From Paramecium octaurelia (Eukaryota > Ciliophora > Oligohymenophorea > Peniculida > Parameciidae), in assembly GCA_905182995.1 (NCBI GenBank), contig CAJJDP010000111.1, forward strand, positions 269,195-333,194: a DNA stretch of 64,000 nt, read 5' to 3'. A model generated the notes under the pieces. That model was not told where the DNA came from. It searched no databases and saw nothing but the letters and a program-made list of their open reading frames with translations. Shown here piece by piece: positions 40,803 to 53,331 of the stretch (position 1 is its first letter; each line of letters starts with the position of its first letter). A program made the translations under genes and the position numbers.

Positions 40803-43800
40803 ATGAAATTTCATTTATTCTGTCCTGTTCTGTTTTTCTTCCTTCTGTCATTAGGAAATTCGAAAATCTCTAAATGTGTTTGTGGACATGTTAGAAGTTA
40901 AATTGAATGTTAAAATTCAGGTTTTTGCATTTGGGACACAAATTAATGTAAATTGTGCCCAGGTCAAACATACAATATGTAAATTTAAAATTAGAATCCA
41001 TGCAAAAATTTCGCATAAGAAGATTGCAGAGAATAAGAATCATGTGGTTTTCATTTGGGTTAATGCATCAACTTTACAGATTGTAGCATTTTTAATAAAG
41101 ATTATTGTTAAGAATCTTCATACAAATGTGTTTCTGATGGCATAAAGTGTGTTCAAATGTTAGATTGTAAAGATTATAAGACAGAGAATGGATGCTAAAA
41201 TAAAAATCAAAAAGGTAAGTACTATTTTTGGGTTTAGGATATAGAGAAAAAATGCAGAGATGTAAAGATTTGTGAAGAATTACCAACATATTTAATGAGT
41301 CATAAAATGTGTAAAGAAGGTTTAGATGTCTGCACTGTAAGTGAGAAAGGTCATGGATGCATTGAATAACTGCAATCATGTAGTTAATATAATAGTGACT
41401 TTTAATGCTTTGAAAGTAAATAAAGATAAGAAAATTGCTTTTGGAATCAAAAAAGTAGTATGTGTATAGAAAAAGTTTGTGACAACCTTCCATTTTCTTA
41501 AGATTTTGAATGTAAATCATTTTTAAGTGAATGTACATCAAATGGAGTTCATTGTGTAATAAGGAGATAATGTAGTGATGCTTAAAGTAAATTTGGGTGT
41601 GTTACAGATGTTTAAGGTAGGAAATGCGAATATCATTAAAATACATGTAAAATCAAGAGTTGTAGCACTGCTTCAAATAAGCTTACAAATTATCAATAAT
41701 GCTAGAATTATGATAATTTATTAGATTGTGTTACTTCTGAAAATGGAGGATGTAAAATAAGACCTGAAATCTGTGATGGCTATGTTAGAGAAATGGATTG
41801 CTACTCTGTAGAATTATAGGATTGTTAATGGTACAACAATAAATGCGAATAAAGATAATGTTATCATGCACCTATTTATTATGGCCATAGAGATTGTAAA
41901 AAGTATGGAAATTGCATAGGCAAATTAAATGGTGGATGTAAAACAACACCTTAAATATGCGATGAAATTCTAGAATAATAATTTTGTGAATTAAATTATA
42001 ATAAAGAAAGATGTCTTTGGTTAGAAGGTAGCTGCATATTATTAGAATGTAACAAATTGTACTTACCAACTTACAAGAGTCATAATATATGCTAATAGGC
42101 AAGTCAATTTTGCACTTTTAATATAGATTCTTTGGGTTGTACAGATTATCTATGTGAAAATATTCTAGAAATTGAGTATTGCACAATTGATTCGATTGGT
42201 ACTGTTTGCACATTGAATCAAGGATGTATAGAGAAGAAATGTAAAAGTGCTCCACCGCAGTATGATACTAATTAGAAATGTGAAACATGGTTATCTAAAT
42301 GCACAGTTAATGTTTAAATGTTATCAAACAATTAAAAGATTCTGATTGGATGTGTAGATAAAATGAATACTTGCTAACAAGCTCTTCAAGATTAATGTTA
42401 TTCTACGCTTTCAGGATTTTAGTGTAAATGGGATTAAATTAGTTAAATTTGTGTTGATTAAGTCTGTACAGATGCAAATCCTAGTTAATATAAAACTAAT
42501 GAAAATTGCAAATCATTTAAAGTCTTTTTAGGTTCTTGCATAATTGGACCTACTGGAGAAGGATGTTAATAATGGCCATCGGATTGTAACCTAATGTTAA
42601 GTTAATAATAATGTGAATTGAATCTATAAAATGGAACCAAATGTTTTTGGAATAACAGCTATTGTAAAATATCTGAATGCTCAGATGCTTCTAAAATTGA
42701 TTACACCAATAATGTTGAATGTAACACTTGGCTGGATTATTGCATTTTTAACCACACTGTAGGAGGATGTAAAGTCAGGCCTAGTTCAGTTGCTTGCACA
42801 TCTTCGCCGAACAATAGCATGTATAAAACTCATTAAGAATGTTTTGCATGGAATCATTAGTGTACTGTTACTCCTTCGTTTGCAGCTGAAGGTTGTGAAC
42901 AAAAGAAGTTAAATTGTAATGAATTTATTAGGCAAAGGAATTGCAGAACTAATTTAAATGGTTAGTATTGTTATTGGGATGATGCAGAATAAAGTTGTAA
43001 AAATGAGGACGACGATAATGATGGGCAAATTGATTGTCATAAGAGAATATATGGAGAATTATCGCATGAGGATTGTGAAAACTTCCTGCCCAAATGCACA
43101 TTAAATAATATTGATAGATATTGTTCAGATCTTTCCTATATGTGTGATTATAAACTTAAATAACAATGCGAAATCACTATGCTTTAGTAGCCTTGTAAAT
43201 GGGATGAGCAAAATTAACTATGTAAGGAAGTAGTTTGCACAGACAATACAACTGCAACAACTGAAGCTGAATGTTTTAGATTTAAGAAATTTAACTATTG
43301 CCAATTGAAGATTAATTCAAATGGAACATTTGGACCAGGCTGTGAATCTAGACCAACTTTCTGTGAGTATATTACAAATCCAGTTATATGTAAATTAACT
43401 GTTACATTAAGTAATGAAAGATGTTATTATTTTAATTCTTAATGCTAGGTTGTACAAGACGATTAATGCGAGTTTATTACTGACAGTAAAAGTAATGAGC
43501 TCTGTCAATTATATAATAATAATTGTGTATTATAATCAAGTGGATAAGGCTGTTATTCTACTAGAGTTTGTTAAGATTTGACAAATTAAGTTTGTAACAG
43601 TGCGATAATGCAAAGTAATTAGATGTGTAACTATTCTGACATATGGAGAAGAGATTTGATTTGTTCTGATAAGCTTCTATCTAAGAGCAGCTGTGAAGGC
43701 TAAAAAACGCGATTAGGATAACTATGCTAGTATGCATAGTCTTGTTCTGGCACTTGTAAATATTAATGCATCGGATACACAGCACAAAAAACTATGAACT

Positions 43801-46800
43801 TCACCTCATCTAACACTCTTTCATATAAAAGATAATAATGCTAAGCCTATTCATCAACCTATATATATGATACAAATTGTAATTGCTGTGTTTTATTAAC
43901 TTCCTGCAATCTTTTTTCAGGTGCTGCGTCACTTTGCAATGCATCAATAGCCCAGTCAAGCTAGGTTATACAAAGATGCGGATATAATTCCTCTAATAGC
44001 ACTTGTGAGAACAGAAAATGTGAGCATATTTTAAATGCCACTTCTGATAAAGGGTGTTATGATTGGAAATATGATTGCATTTTTGATGGTACTAGTTGTA
44101 AGACTTACTCTGGAGATTGCACTTAAATAAAATTAATTTATCAATGCTAATATTATGCTTGTTTTTGGCAAACTGGTAAATGCCTAAATTATCTTGATTG
44201 TCAACTTAATACCAATGCCATCTCGAATCGTGAATGCTTATTAATAAATGCCCAATATTGCAGATTAAATTACACTAAAGGCCAAGGTTGCTCCTTTATG
44301 GAATGTGATCATATTACAAATTCTGTTATTTGTACTTAAACTAAACTTGTTGATGGATCAAATTGTAAATGGTACAATTCTTCATGCTATTCCAAATATT
44401 GTTTTGAGTATACTACATAGTCTGAGTGCGAGAGTAGTTATGCTTATTATGGACATGTACCCACACAATGTTATTGGTGTCCCATTTATTCTACTCGATG
44501 TTCTAATTCGAAATACTGTAGTTTAGATACCATGATCTAACCTAAATCACATAAAGATTGCAATGAAGTAAATGTACTCTAAACAATCTATTTATCATTA
44601 ACTACAAAATGCACAGTGAAGAAATAATTATGTTCAGAATATACTTATGAAGATTCCTGTGTAATTACAATTGATGGGATAGACTGTTATTGGAATGTAA
44701 CTGTCTGTATCAACATTTGTGAAGCTTCATAGATTAATAATATCGCCAACAATAATTCTTCTTGTGCTAGTTGGCGTTCATATTGTATGTCATCAACTGG
44801 GCAGGTATGTCAACTTTTAAATTGCTCAACTTTAACAATTAGTAGTGAATGTAATATTTTTTCTGTAAAATGCATTTGGGATGGATCAACTTGCATAACT
44901 ATTGGTCCTTGTATCAATTATTCAAGTAGCATTTTATGTGATAATAAAAGTAATTCTTAAGGAATTCCTTGCTTTTGGAATGGTACATAATGCACAGAAA
45001 AGACTTGTTCAAATAAAACTACATCCTCATTATCATACACAGACTGCAATAACTGGCTTGTTAATTGTTAATGGGATGGTAACAATAATTTATGTGTAGA
45101 AGATTGCACTTAAGCAGATAATACTTTTACTTCCCATTAATAATGCGAATCGTATTATTTAAATAAAAGTTGCACTGTCAAACTTGATCTTATTCAGTGT
45201 GTAGACCTTCCAATTACTTGTAGTTTAGCAAAATAAACTTAATGTTATATAGATAAATTAGGAAATGAATGTTACTTTCAAGCCTCATTAAATCAGTGTG
45301 TTACATTAACTTGTTTAAATTTGGAAGACACTTATACAACTCATGAAAAATGTAATTAGAGAATAAATTCTTGCACAGTTAATATAAATTTAAAGGGATG
45401 CTAATATTTAGATGACTGCAATAATTATTTAATCCAATAGCAATGTGTAATTGATAAAAACAACTTAGAATGTGATTGGATAATGAATCTAAGTAGTTGT
45501 AGAATCAAGAAATGCACCACAGCATAATTGATTTTATATACAGCACATAGTTGTCAATAGTATTTTGGTGATTCATGTACTGTAAATGCTAATTTAGATG
45601 GATGCGAAATAGGTTAATCATTATGTATGAATTACAATTATTAATAATGTAAGAGTGATGGGCAGAAAAACTTAAGTGGAGTCTATTGTTTTTGGGATGA
45701 GGGGAAAAGTACTTGCTTAGAAAGGATATGTGAGAATGGACCTGCACTTGCCTAATCTCATTTAGAGTGTATAGGATTCCTTTCTACTTGTTAGAAAGGA
45801 GGTTGCCGTATCAAAGGGTGCTTTGATTACAAATATGCTATAGATTCAGCATGTGCTTCTATTTTTGAAGATAAGAGATGTGTTACTAATGGTTATTAAT
45901 GTATTTTAAGAAATGCTTGCGAAGATGTTAATATTATTGATGGATGTACTTTTGATATCAATCTAAATCCCTGCGTTTGGATAGACGACAAATGTTATAC
46001 CAAAACTTGTTAAACTGCCTCAGTTTCACTTACCAATTATTTGGAATGCAATTCATATTTACCATATTGTACAGTTAAATTAGAAGGAGGTTGCACCAAA
46101 AAGTAAAATTGCTAAGATTACACCATCAAAGAAGCTTGCTATTCAGATAATGAAAATGAGGAATGTATTTGGGATGAATATCTAGGTGAATGCTTTTCCA
46201 ATTCATGCATTGATTTCTGTGGAGATGGCATTATTTCTAGCAAGGAAGAATAATGTGACGATGGCAATTATTTACCTTATGATGGTTGTTATAAATGCCA
46301 AATACAATGTCAATAAGGATGTAATCTTTGTAATGGTCCAATATGTTAAGATTGTTATAACAAAGGGTGGTTATTATCAGATGGAGTTTGCATTTCTATA
46401 TGTGGAGATGGGTACCCAGTAGGAAAGGAATTGTGTGATGATGGAAATAATATTGAATTTGATGGATGCTATTAATGTTCCTACTCATGTCATAAGTAAT
46501 GTCTCAATTGCTTCTAAGGGTTGTGTGTAGAATGTTAAAAAGGATACTAAGAAGATGGATCATAATGTCATAATGTTTGTGGGGATGGATATATAATTTA
46601 AGAATTAGAAGCATGTGATGATGGAAATCTTCAAAATAATGATGGGTGCAGTGATACTTGTAAAGTTGAGATGAATTGGAAATGCCGTTTAGAAAATAAA
46701 ATTAGTGTTTGCAATTACATTATTCTACCTAAGATTATTCTTTATCAACTTTCTAAATCAAACTCAGATTATCAAGAATACTAATTATCATTCTCAGAAT

Positions 46801-49760
46801 AAGTACGATTGAATGTAACAGAAATTAGTGAAGAACAATTTCTACAAATGATTATAGTTGTCCTTGAAAATGCCAAAGATAACGAATATGATGTTGAAGT
46901 TAGACCAATGTTCTCTATATCNAAAAACAACTTAGAATGTGATTGGATAATGAATCTAAGTAGTTGTAGAATCAAGAAATGCACCACAGCATAATTGATT
47001 TTATATACAGCACATAGTTGTCAATAGTATTTTGGTGATTCATGTACTGTAAATGCTAATTTAGATGGATGCGAAATAGGTTAATCATTATGTATGAATT
47101 ACAATTATTAATAATGTAAGAGTGATGGGCAGAAAAACTTAAGTGGAGTCTATTGTTTTTGGGATGAGGGGAAAAGTACTTGCTTAGAAAGGATATGTGA
47201 GAATGGACCTGCACTTGCCTAATCTCATTTAGAGTGTATAGGATTCCTTTCTACTTGTTAGAAAGGAGGTTGCCGTATCAAAGGGTGCTTTGATTACAAA
47301 TATGCTATAGATTCAGCATGTGCTTCTATTTTTGAAGATAAGAGATGTGTTACTAATGGTTATTAATGTATTTTAAGAAATGCTTGCGAAGATGTTAATA
47401 TTATTGATGGATGTACTTTTGATATCAATCTAAATCCCTGCGTTTGGATAGACGACAAATGTTATACCAAAACTTGTTAAACTGCCTCAGTTTCACTTAC
47501 CAATTATTTGGAATGCAATTCATATTTACCATATTGTACAGTTAAATTAGAAGGAGGTTGCACCAAAAAGTAAAATTGCTAAGATTACACCATCAAAGAA
47601 GCTTGCTATTCAGATAATGAAAATGAGGAATGTATTTGGGATGAATATCTAGGTGAATGCTTTTCCAATTCATGCATTGATTTCTGTGGAGATGGCATTA
47701 TTTCTAGCAAGGAAGAATAATGTGACGATGGCAATTATTTACCTTATGATGGTTGTTATAAATGCCAAATACAATGTCAATAAGGATGTAATCTTTGTAA
47801 TGGTCCAATATGTTAAGATTGTTATAACAAAGGGTGGTTATTATCAGATGGAGTTTGCATTTCTATATGTGGAGATGGGTACCCAGTAGGAAAGGAATTG
47901 TGTGATGATGGAAATAATATTGAATTTGATGGATGCTATTAATGTTCCTACTCATGTCATAAGTAATGTCTCAATTGCTTCTAAGGGTTGTGTGTAGAAT
48001 GTTAAAAAGGATACTAAGAAGATGGATCATAATGTCATAATGTTTGTGGGGATGGATATATAATTTAAGAATTAGAAGCATGTGATGATGGAAATCTTCA
48101 AAATAATGATGGGTGCAGTGATACTTGTAAAGTTGAGATGAATTGGAAATGCCGTTTAGAAAATAAAATTAGTGTTTGCAATTACATTATTCTACCTAAG
48201 ATTATTCTTTATCAACTTTCTAAATCAAACTCAGATTATCAAGAATACTAATTATCATTCTCAGAATAAGTACGATTGAATGTAACAGAAATTAGTGAAG
48301 AACAATTTCTACAAATGATTATAGTTGTCCTTGAAAATGCCAAAGATAACGAATATGATGTTGAAGTTAGACCAATGTTCTCTATATCAACTAAATTGAA
48401 TGATGTAGCCTATAAAATATTAGTTTTTTTTAAAAGTAAAGTCGAAAATCCTGTTTTAAAGGTAACAATTAAGTGTGATAATATTGTGAATAGATAAGAT
48501 AATACTTTATACTCTAATGAAGCAATATTATCTTTAAAATCTCCTAACAAATTGTCAAAAGATCAATAATTTATTATTGAAAAAACAGCTCTTATAGGTA
48601 GAATTGTTATGTATATCATCTTGATTGTAAGTGTAATTGCTTTTTTGTTTGGTAATTTAGAAATTCTGTGGAATCTTCTTGATATGCTCCAATAATTATC
48701 ATTTATGAAATACCACAATGTAATATTCCCAGAAAACTTAATAATCTATTTTGAAATATTTACAATCGGCTCATTTACCCCAATAATGCAATTTTTGTAA
48801 ACAGATTAACTTTTCCAAAATATATTTGATTTCGAAGTACCAATTATACCTGCAAAATGGAAATTCGAATACTATTCTATTAATTGTTACTTTTTGTAAA
48901 ACTTATAAACTCTACTCTCTGTAATTGCAGTAGGATTTGCTTATTTTTTACTTTCATATTTGTTTTATTAATTTCTTCTATATATTAGGTATGAGAATTG
49001 GCCAGCCATATTTTATAATTATTATCCAGAATTCTTCTTTAGAGTGGTTAAATTAATTTTTTCATTTTAGAAATTGGCTAGAAAATACTTTACATATTTC
49101 ATTTACTCTGGATTAATAAGAATTTATTCATCAAATTTTTATGAATTCACCTTTGCATCCCTGTTATAGGTGGTTAATTTCAATACAGATACCACTCTCA
49201 ATATAATTATCTCCTTATTAGCATTAGTTGCCTTAATATGTAATTTTCTACTTTTAACTTCCTTTTTTTCATATTTAAGTAATAAGAATGGAGTAAACAA
49301 AGCGTTTTCAGGCTTAGTGGAAGGAATTTAAAACACAAAAGATTAAGGATCTAAATAATATTTTACTATTTTATTATTTAAAAAAACCTTATTCATTATT
49401 AACTTAGTTGCATTTTAAGACCTTGGAGCAGCTTAGAGTCTAATTACAGCTAGTCTATCAGGAGTTTTTTCTTGCTACATTAAAATTTATAAACCTTTTA
49501 AGAATAAATTTGAGAATACTAAGTTATTTATAACAGAAATACTGATTATGTTAAATACCTTAATCTTTTCTGTGTATGAAATTATCAAAACTAATTAAGA
49601 TAAAGAACCATCTGAATTAATGGGTTGGATTAATGTAAGCGGCTTCACTTTAATACTTATTTCCACATTAACTATCGATGTCTATTAACAATTATAAAAA
49701 TATTGTAAGCCAGTCTTGCTTTAAGTCAAATAACAGCCAATAAAATCAAGCATTTTTTGA
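40803..49760 (+). CDS. Giant Cys-rich surface protein with multi-pass membrane C-terminus
   Basis: After removal of the duplicated 1467 nt (single-N joint at 46922) the frame is 2496 residues without introns. It opens with a signal peptide (CPVLFFFLLSLGNS). About 2000 residues follow with regular Cys spacing, e.g. CTVKKQLCSEYTYEDSC and CFWNGTQCTEKTC, resembling the repeats of Paramecium surface antigens. Next comes a DUF4215/Myxococcus-type Cys block (CGDG ... ELCDDGNNIEFDGCYQC, repeated), then a non-Cys domain and about 450 residues with several hydrophobic helices, ending KSSIF. Such ciliate proteins are likely large cell-surface receptors or channels. Unlike classic immobilisation antigens, which are GPI-anchored, this one has a polytopic C-terminus. 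Because the duplication is a multiple of three, it leaves no frame break. Confidence 0.85.
45456..46921. repeat. Left copy of a perfect 1466-nt duplication at a single-N joint
   Basis: Bases 45456-46921 recur at 46923-48388 with one N at 46922. The offset of 1467 is divisible by three, so the giant surface protein would remain open with a false extra 489 residues. Confidence 0.95.
46923..48388. repeat. Right copy of the 1466-nt duplication
   Basis: Second image of 45456-46921, continuing into the unique membrane-domain part of the surface-protein gene. Confidence 0.95.
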
Positions 49761-50009
49761 GGCTTTGATTATTATATTAATTAAATTGATTAATCAAATT
49801 TAATTTTATGCCATCATTATCAATTTATTCTTAATTATAATTTTAGCTTTGATTTTTTAAAATAGTATTAATTGTTCGATTACATTCATTTATTTTTTAT
49901 ATTATTAAAGGTAATCAAAGTTACACTAAAAAATAGAAGTCTTCTAATTTGTTTACTATTTTCTTATTAGAGGTGATGAGGGAACTTTCTATTAAGAATT
50001 ATATTGCCT

Positions 50010-50387
50010 CTTATTCTGATATCTAGAATTTCTTAACATTATTGCTGATATTAGATTGATACTTCTCATGAATTACTTACTATTTATGTTAAAGTCTCTT
50101 CCTTTATTTTTTATATCTAGCTTGAGTTTATTATTACTCCTTCTAAAATTTCGATTATCTTTGAATGCCTATCATCACCTACAATATAGGCTTAGTTATT
50201 AGGAGGGATTATTCAAAGAGATTTTAGAAATAGGATAAAAATTGAAATTAAAAACAAGAAATAAAGTTAGGCTTAAAAGACAATATTATAGTTCCAATCC
50301 AAAACTTTTCAATAAAGATGGAAGCTAGGAAAATAGAAAATAATTTTGTGAGATGACTTACCAAATCAAATTGTAGATAAGCTTCTT
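50010..50387 (+). CDS. Fragment resembling an alpha-adaptin (AP-2) appendage, cut by the N gap
   Basis: Two introns (50094-50120 and 50348-50376) join a frame containing LEFIITPSKISIIFECLSSP, QAQLLGGIIQRD and KTFQQRWKLGKQ. This resembles the C-terminal appendage of alpha-adaptin, where an ECLS ... GG ... FFQRWK order is conserved. Alpha-adaptin is part of the AP-2 clathrin adaptor. The start is not clear: upstream reading shifts frame near 50060, and most of the protein is missing. It runs into the N run. It may be a broken copy next to a chromosome end. The identification is tentative. Confidence 0.35.
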
Positions 50388-50989
50388 NNNNNNNNNNNNN
50401 NNNNNNNNNNNNNNNNNNNNNNNNNNNNNNNNNNNNNNNNNNNNNNNNNNNNNNNNNNNNNNNNNNNNNNNNNNNNNNNNNNNNNNNNNNNNNNNNNNNN
50501 NNNNNNNNNNNNNNNNNNNNNNNNNNNNNNNNNNNNNNNNNNNNNNNNNNNNNNNNNNNNNNNNNNNNNNNNNNNNNNNNNNNNNNNNNNNNNNNNNNNN
50601 NNNNNNNNNNNNNNNNNNNNNNNNNNNNNNNNNNNNNNNNNNNNNNNNNNNNNNNNNNNNNNNNNNNNNNNNNNNNNNNNNNNNNNNNNNNNNNNNNNNN
50701 NNNNNNNNNNNNNNNNNNNNNNNNNNNNNNNNNNNNNNNNNNNNNNNNNNNNNNNNNNNNNNNNNNNNNNNNNNNNNNNNNNNNNNNNNNNNNNNNNNNN
50801 NNNNNNNNNNNNNNNNNNNNNNNNNNNNNNNNNNNNNNNNNNNNNNNNNNNNNNNNNNNNNNNNNNNNNNNNNNNNNNNNNNNNNNNNNNNNNNNNNNNN
50901 NNNNNNNNNNNNNNNNNNNNNNNNNNNNNNNNNNNNNNNNNNNNNNNNNNNNNNNNNNNNNNNNNNNNNNNNNNNNNNNNNNNNNNNNN
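50388..50989. other. 602-nt assembly gap
   Basis: A run of N of exactly 602 positions, much longer than the single-N joints elsewhere. It directly abuts telomeric repeats on its right. Confidence 1.
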
Positions 50990-51032
50990 CCCCACCCCCA
51001 ACCCCCACCCCACCCCCAACCCCAACCCCAAC
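50990..51032. repeat. Telomeric repeat tract (C4A2 type), internal to the scaffold
   Basis: 43 nt that parse without remainder into seven hexamers plus one base: CCCC followed by AC, AA, CA, AC, AA, AA, AA. The C-rich strand at the left end means the chromosome extends to the right. Substitutions are confined to the two A positions, i.e. G for T in the G-rich strand, as expected from a low-fidelity telomerase rather than from random mutation. The tract is next to the N gap, so the left portion may be longer. Confidence 0.92.
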
Positions 51033-51068
51033 TAGAAAATGAAGATACCATTCCATTATAAAATATAA

Positions 51069-51369
51069 TGGTGAGTTCTACCGCAATTTTAGATGCTCTT
51101 TATGATGGCTCTGACATTGCTATTTACAAGTAACCAGGGAATAATGAGCTAAATTGATTTTAATAAGAAATATCTCAGAAACAAAATGTTCTCCCACTTT
51201 TGTCAAAGTTACCAATAATTAGGATGATTTAGTAAGAATAGTGGGACATCTGAATAAAATCTTATAGTTTGAGGAAATGGCAAGAATTTCATTTGATTAG
51301 GAAATGATTTGTGTGTATAGATCTTTCAAGTCATCGAAATATCCAAACATCCATGCGTATCAAGAATGA
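51069..51369 (+). CDS. Subtelomeric gene 3' fragment, unidentified
   Basis: A short coding-like stretch begins within 40 nt of the telomere: ALYDGSDIAIYKQ, then ISETKCSPTFVKVTNNQDDL and LNKILQFEEMARISFDQEMI, ending at TGA 51367-51369. The two parts are in different frames; a 38-nt GT...AG segment (about 51129-51166) would join them but is longer than other introns here. It may be the truncated end of a gene cut by chromosome fragmentation. No family was recognised. Confidence 0.3.
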
Positions 51370-51691
51370 ATCTTGAAATACCAAAAGGCCGTTCATAATG
51401 ACATATAATTTAACATCAATCAGTATTAATCATTATTAACGCTAAATTCAAACTATATATACATTTGGTAATGAAATTATTGTTAGAGAAGAGTAATTTT
51501 TAAATAAAGTCAATATAAATTTAATATAGAGAATATGTATGATAATGATGAACATAAAATATTGGATAAATATTATAATTTTATAGAAATGGTTAAATTA
51601 ACATAATTTTAGGTTTTGGAATAGAATTTCTTTGATATTAATAATAATCAATAGAAAATCTAGTCTAAATAACATTGGATTAGTCATTTTT

Positions 51692-53064
51692 TCAATTATT
51701 ATTCACAAAATACTATATTAACAAAACACAAGTACTCTTTTAATTTTTGATCCATTAATTATTTGATTCTAGGTTTAAACTTTTTTCATAATATATCAGG
51801 GCTTCTGAATATTTCTTTTACTCTTGTAAGCAGATTCCTGAATATTAATCAACACATACCTAGGCTATTAAGACTATATATGTGGTTAGGATTGAGCGAG
51901 AGTGCTTAATGGAGGACTTATTTAGTTTACTCATATTAGTTCAACCGTCTTAAACATTAACCTATTTATATAAGGATGATGAAATCTACCTTTAGTACAT
52001 AAGGAATCAACATCTTTTGAATCAATAGCTAATGCTTTGTCCAACCAAATAATTGCATCTTCGTATCTATTTAAGCTCATTAAGCATTAACCTATTAATA
52101 TGATGAAGAAATCTACCTTTAATACATAAAGAATCAACATCTTATGAATCAATAGCTAATGCTTTATCCAACCAAATGATTGCATCTTCGTATTCATTTA
52201 ACATCTTTAAACATAAACCTATTTATATCAGGCTTATGAAATTTACCTTTATTACTTAAGGAATAAAAATCTATTGGATCCACGGCTATTGCTTTGTCCA
52301 ACCAAGTGATTGCTTCTTCGTATTTTTCTAACATCTTTAAACATAAACCTATTAATTATTTAATTATGTAAACCTTTATAACATAAAGATTCCTTATTAT
52401 TAGGATTTATTAAAATAGACTCATCAAATTATTCTAAAGCCTCATTATATCTATTTTCCCAATATAACTTTACACCTAAAAAGAAAATGATATCACCATT
52501 ACCTTAATTGGATAGATCATCAGGTATTTTAACATCATTCTAATCAATTTAATAATAATTAAAGGAAGTTAATTATAATTATTCATATAAATTATTAAAT
52601 GAATGATTTAATTTGTTAATCTAATCCTTAACAATTTTTGTAATTGATTCTTTATATTCAGTAAACTTAATAGTTTAATTCAAATAATCATTAATTTAGT
52701 AAGTATTCATATTCACTAACCTTTCTTTTACTAATGAATATTTATTTCTTATTCCTTAAGTAAATTAAGAGAATGATTGATTCAGAGTTTCTAAGTATTT
52801 GTTAAGATCATCAATAAAATTTTCACAAACTAAATTGTTAGTTTCAATAAATGGAATCAAACTGTTAACTTTCTTAACATCGTCAGAATGAGTATGATGG
52901 ATTCCCTTTTTAAAACAATCAAAACAATTTAATCGAAATCCAGTACAAAACTCATAATAACAAATAAAATCAATTTCTTCGTTATGGTTAACTTCTTAAC
53001 ATTTTAACTTCAAGCATCCTTATTAAATCATTTTATTTATATTTGATATTAAATTTATCATCAT
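51692..53064 (-). CDS. TPR protein with N-terminal Cys/His finger and coiled coil
   Basis: A 414-residue protein after removal of five introns (25, 28, 25, 28 and 22 nt); the exon sum is an exact multiple of three. Residues 10-60 hold a B-box-like cluster (CLKLKCQEVNHNEE, IDFICYYEFC, NCFDCFKKGIHHTH). A coiled coil follows to about residue 190. Then come TPR units of the pattern CLKMLNEYEDAIIWLDKALA IDSxDVDSLCxKG, each ending with an intron in the same Gly codon, as in the larger TPR gene. The stop lies about 660 nt from the telomere tract, so this gene is subtelomeric if the telomere is real. The gene is intact, and a decayed inverted relative is at 56730-58310. Confidence 0.82.
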
Positions 53065-53331
53065 TCACTCACACTTTTATTTCAATTATCTGAATTCTAT
53101 TAAAATTACTTCACATACAATATCAATTTATTAAAAAATATATTCAATTTATCCACCCTTTACCATAAATTTCAATCAATATTACAACATAAATCACTCA
53201 CTAATATATTATAATTCTTATTTTCCTTATATCTAATTTTAAGATTACATTTTATGAACATTCTAATTATAAATTTATTTTATTTCTTTATTCACTTCAA
53301 AATTCAATTTTCATCCTATTAGATAGTGTTA

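Noticed and set aside
41092-42102. Reverse-strand frames inside the giant surface protein gene
   Set aside because: Shadow frames opposite a Cys-rich coding frame with signal peptide; their composition is typical of antisense.
46186-47889. Two identical 78-codon frames as small genes
   Set aside because: They are out-of-frame shadows of the surface protein, repeated by the artefactual duplication.
50248-51056. Long reverse-strand frames across the gap starting in Gly/Trp-rich sequence
   Set aside because: They are made of N and telomeric repeats read as protein.
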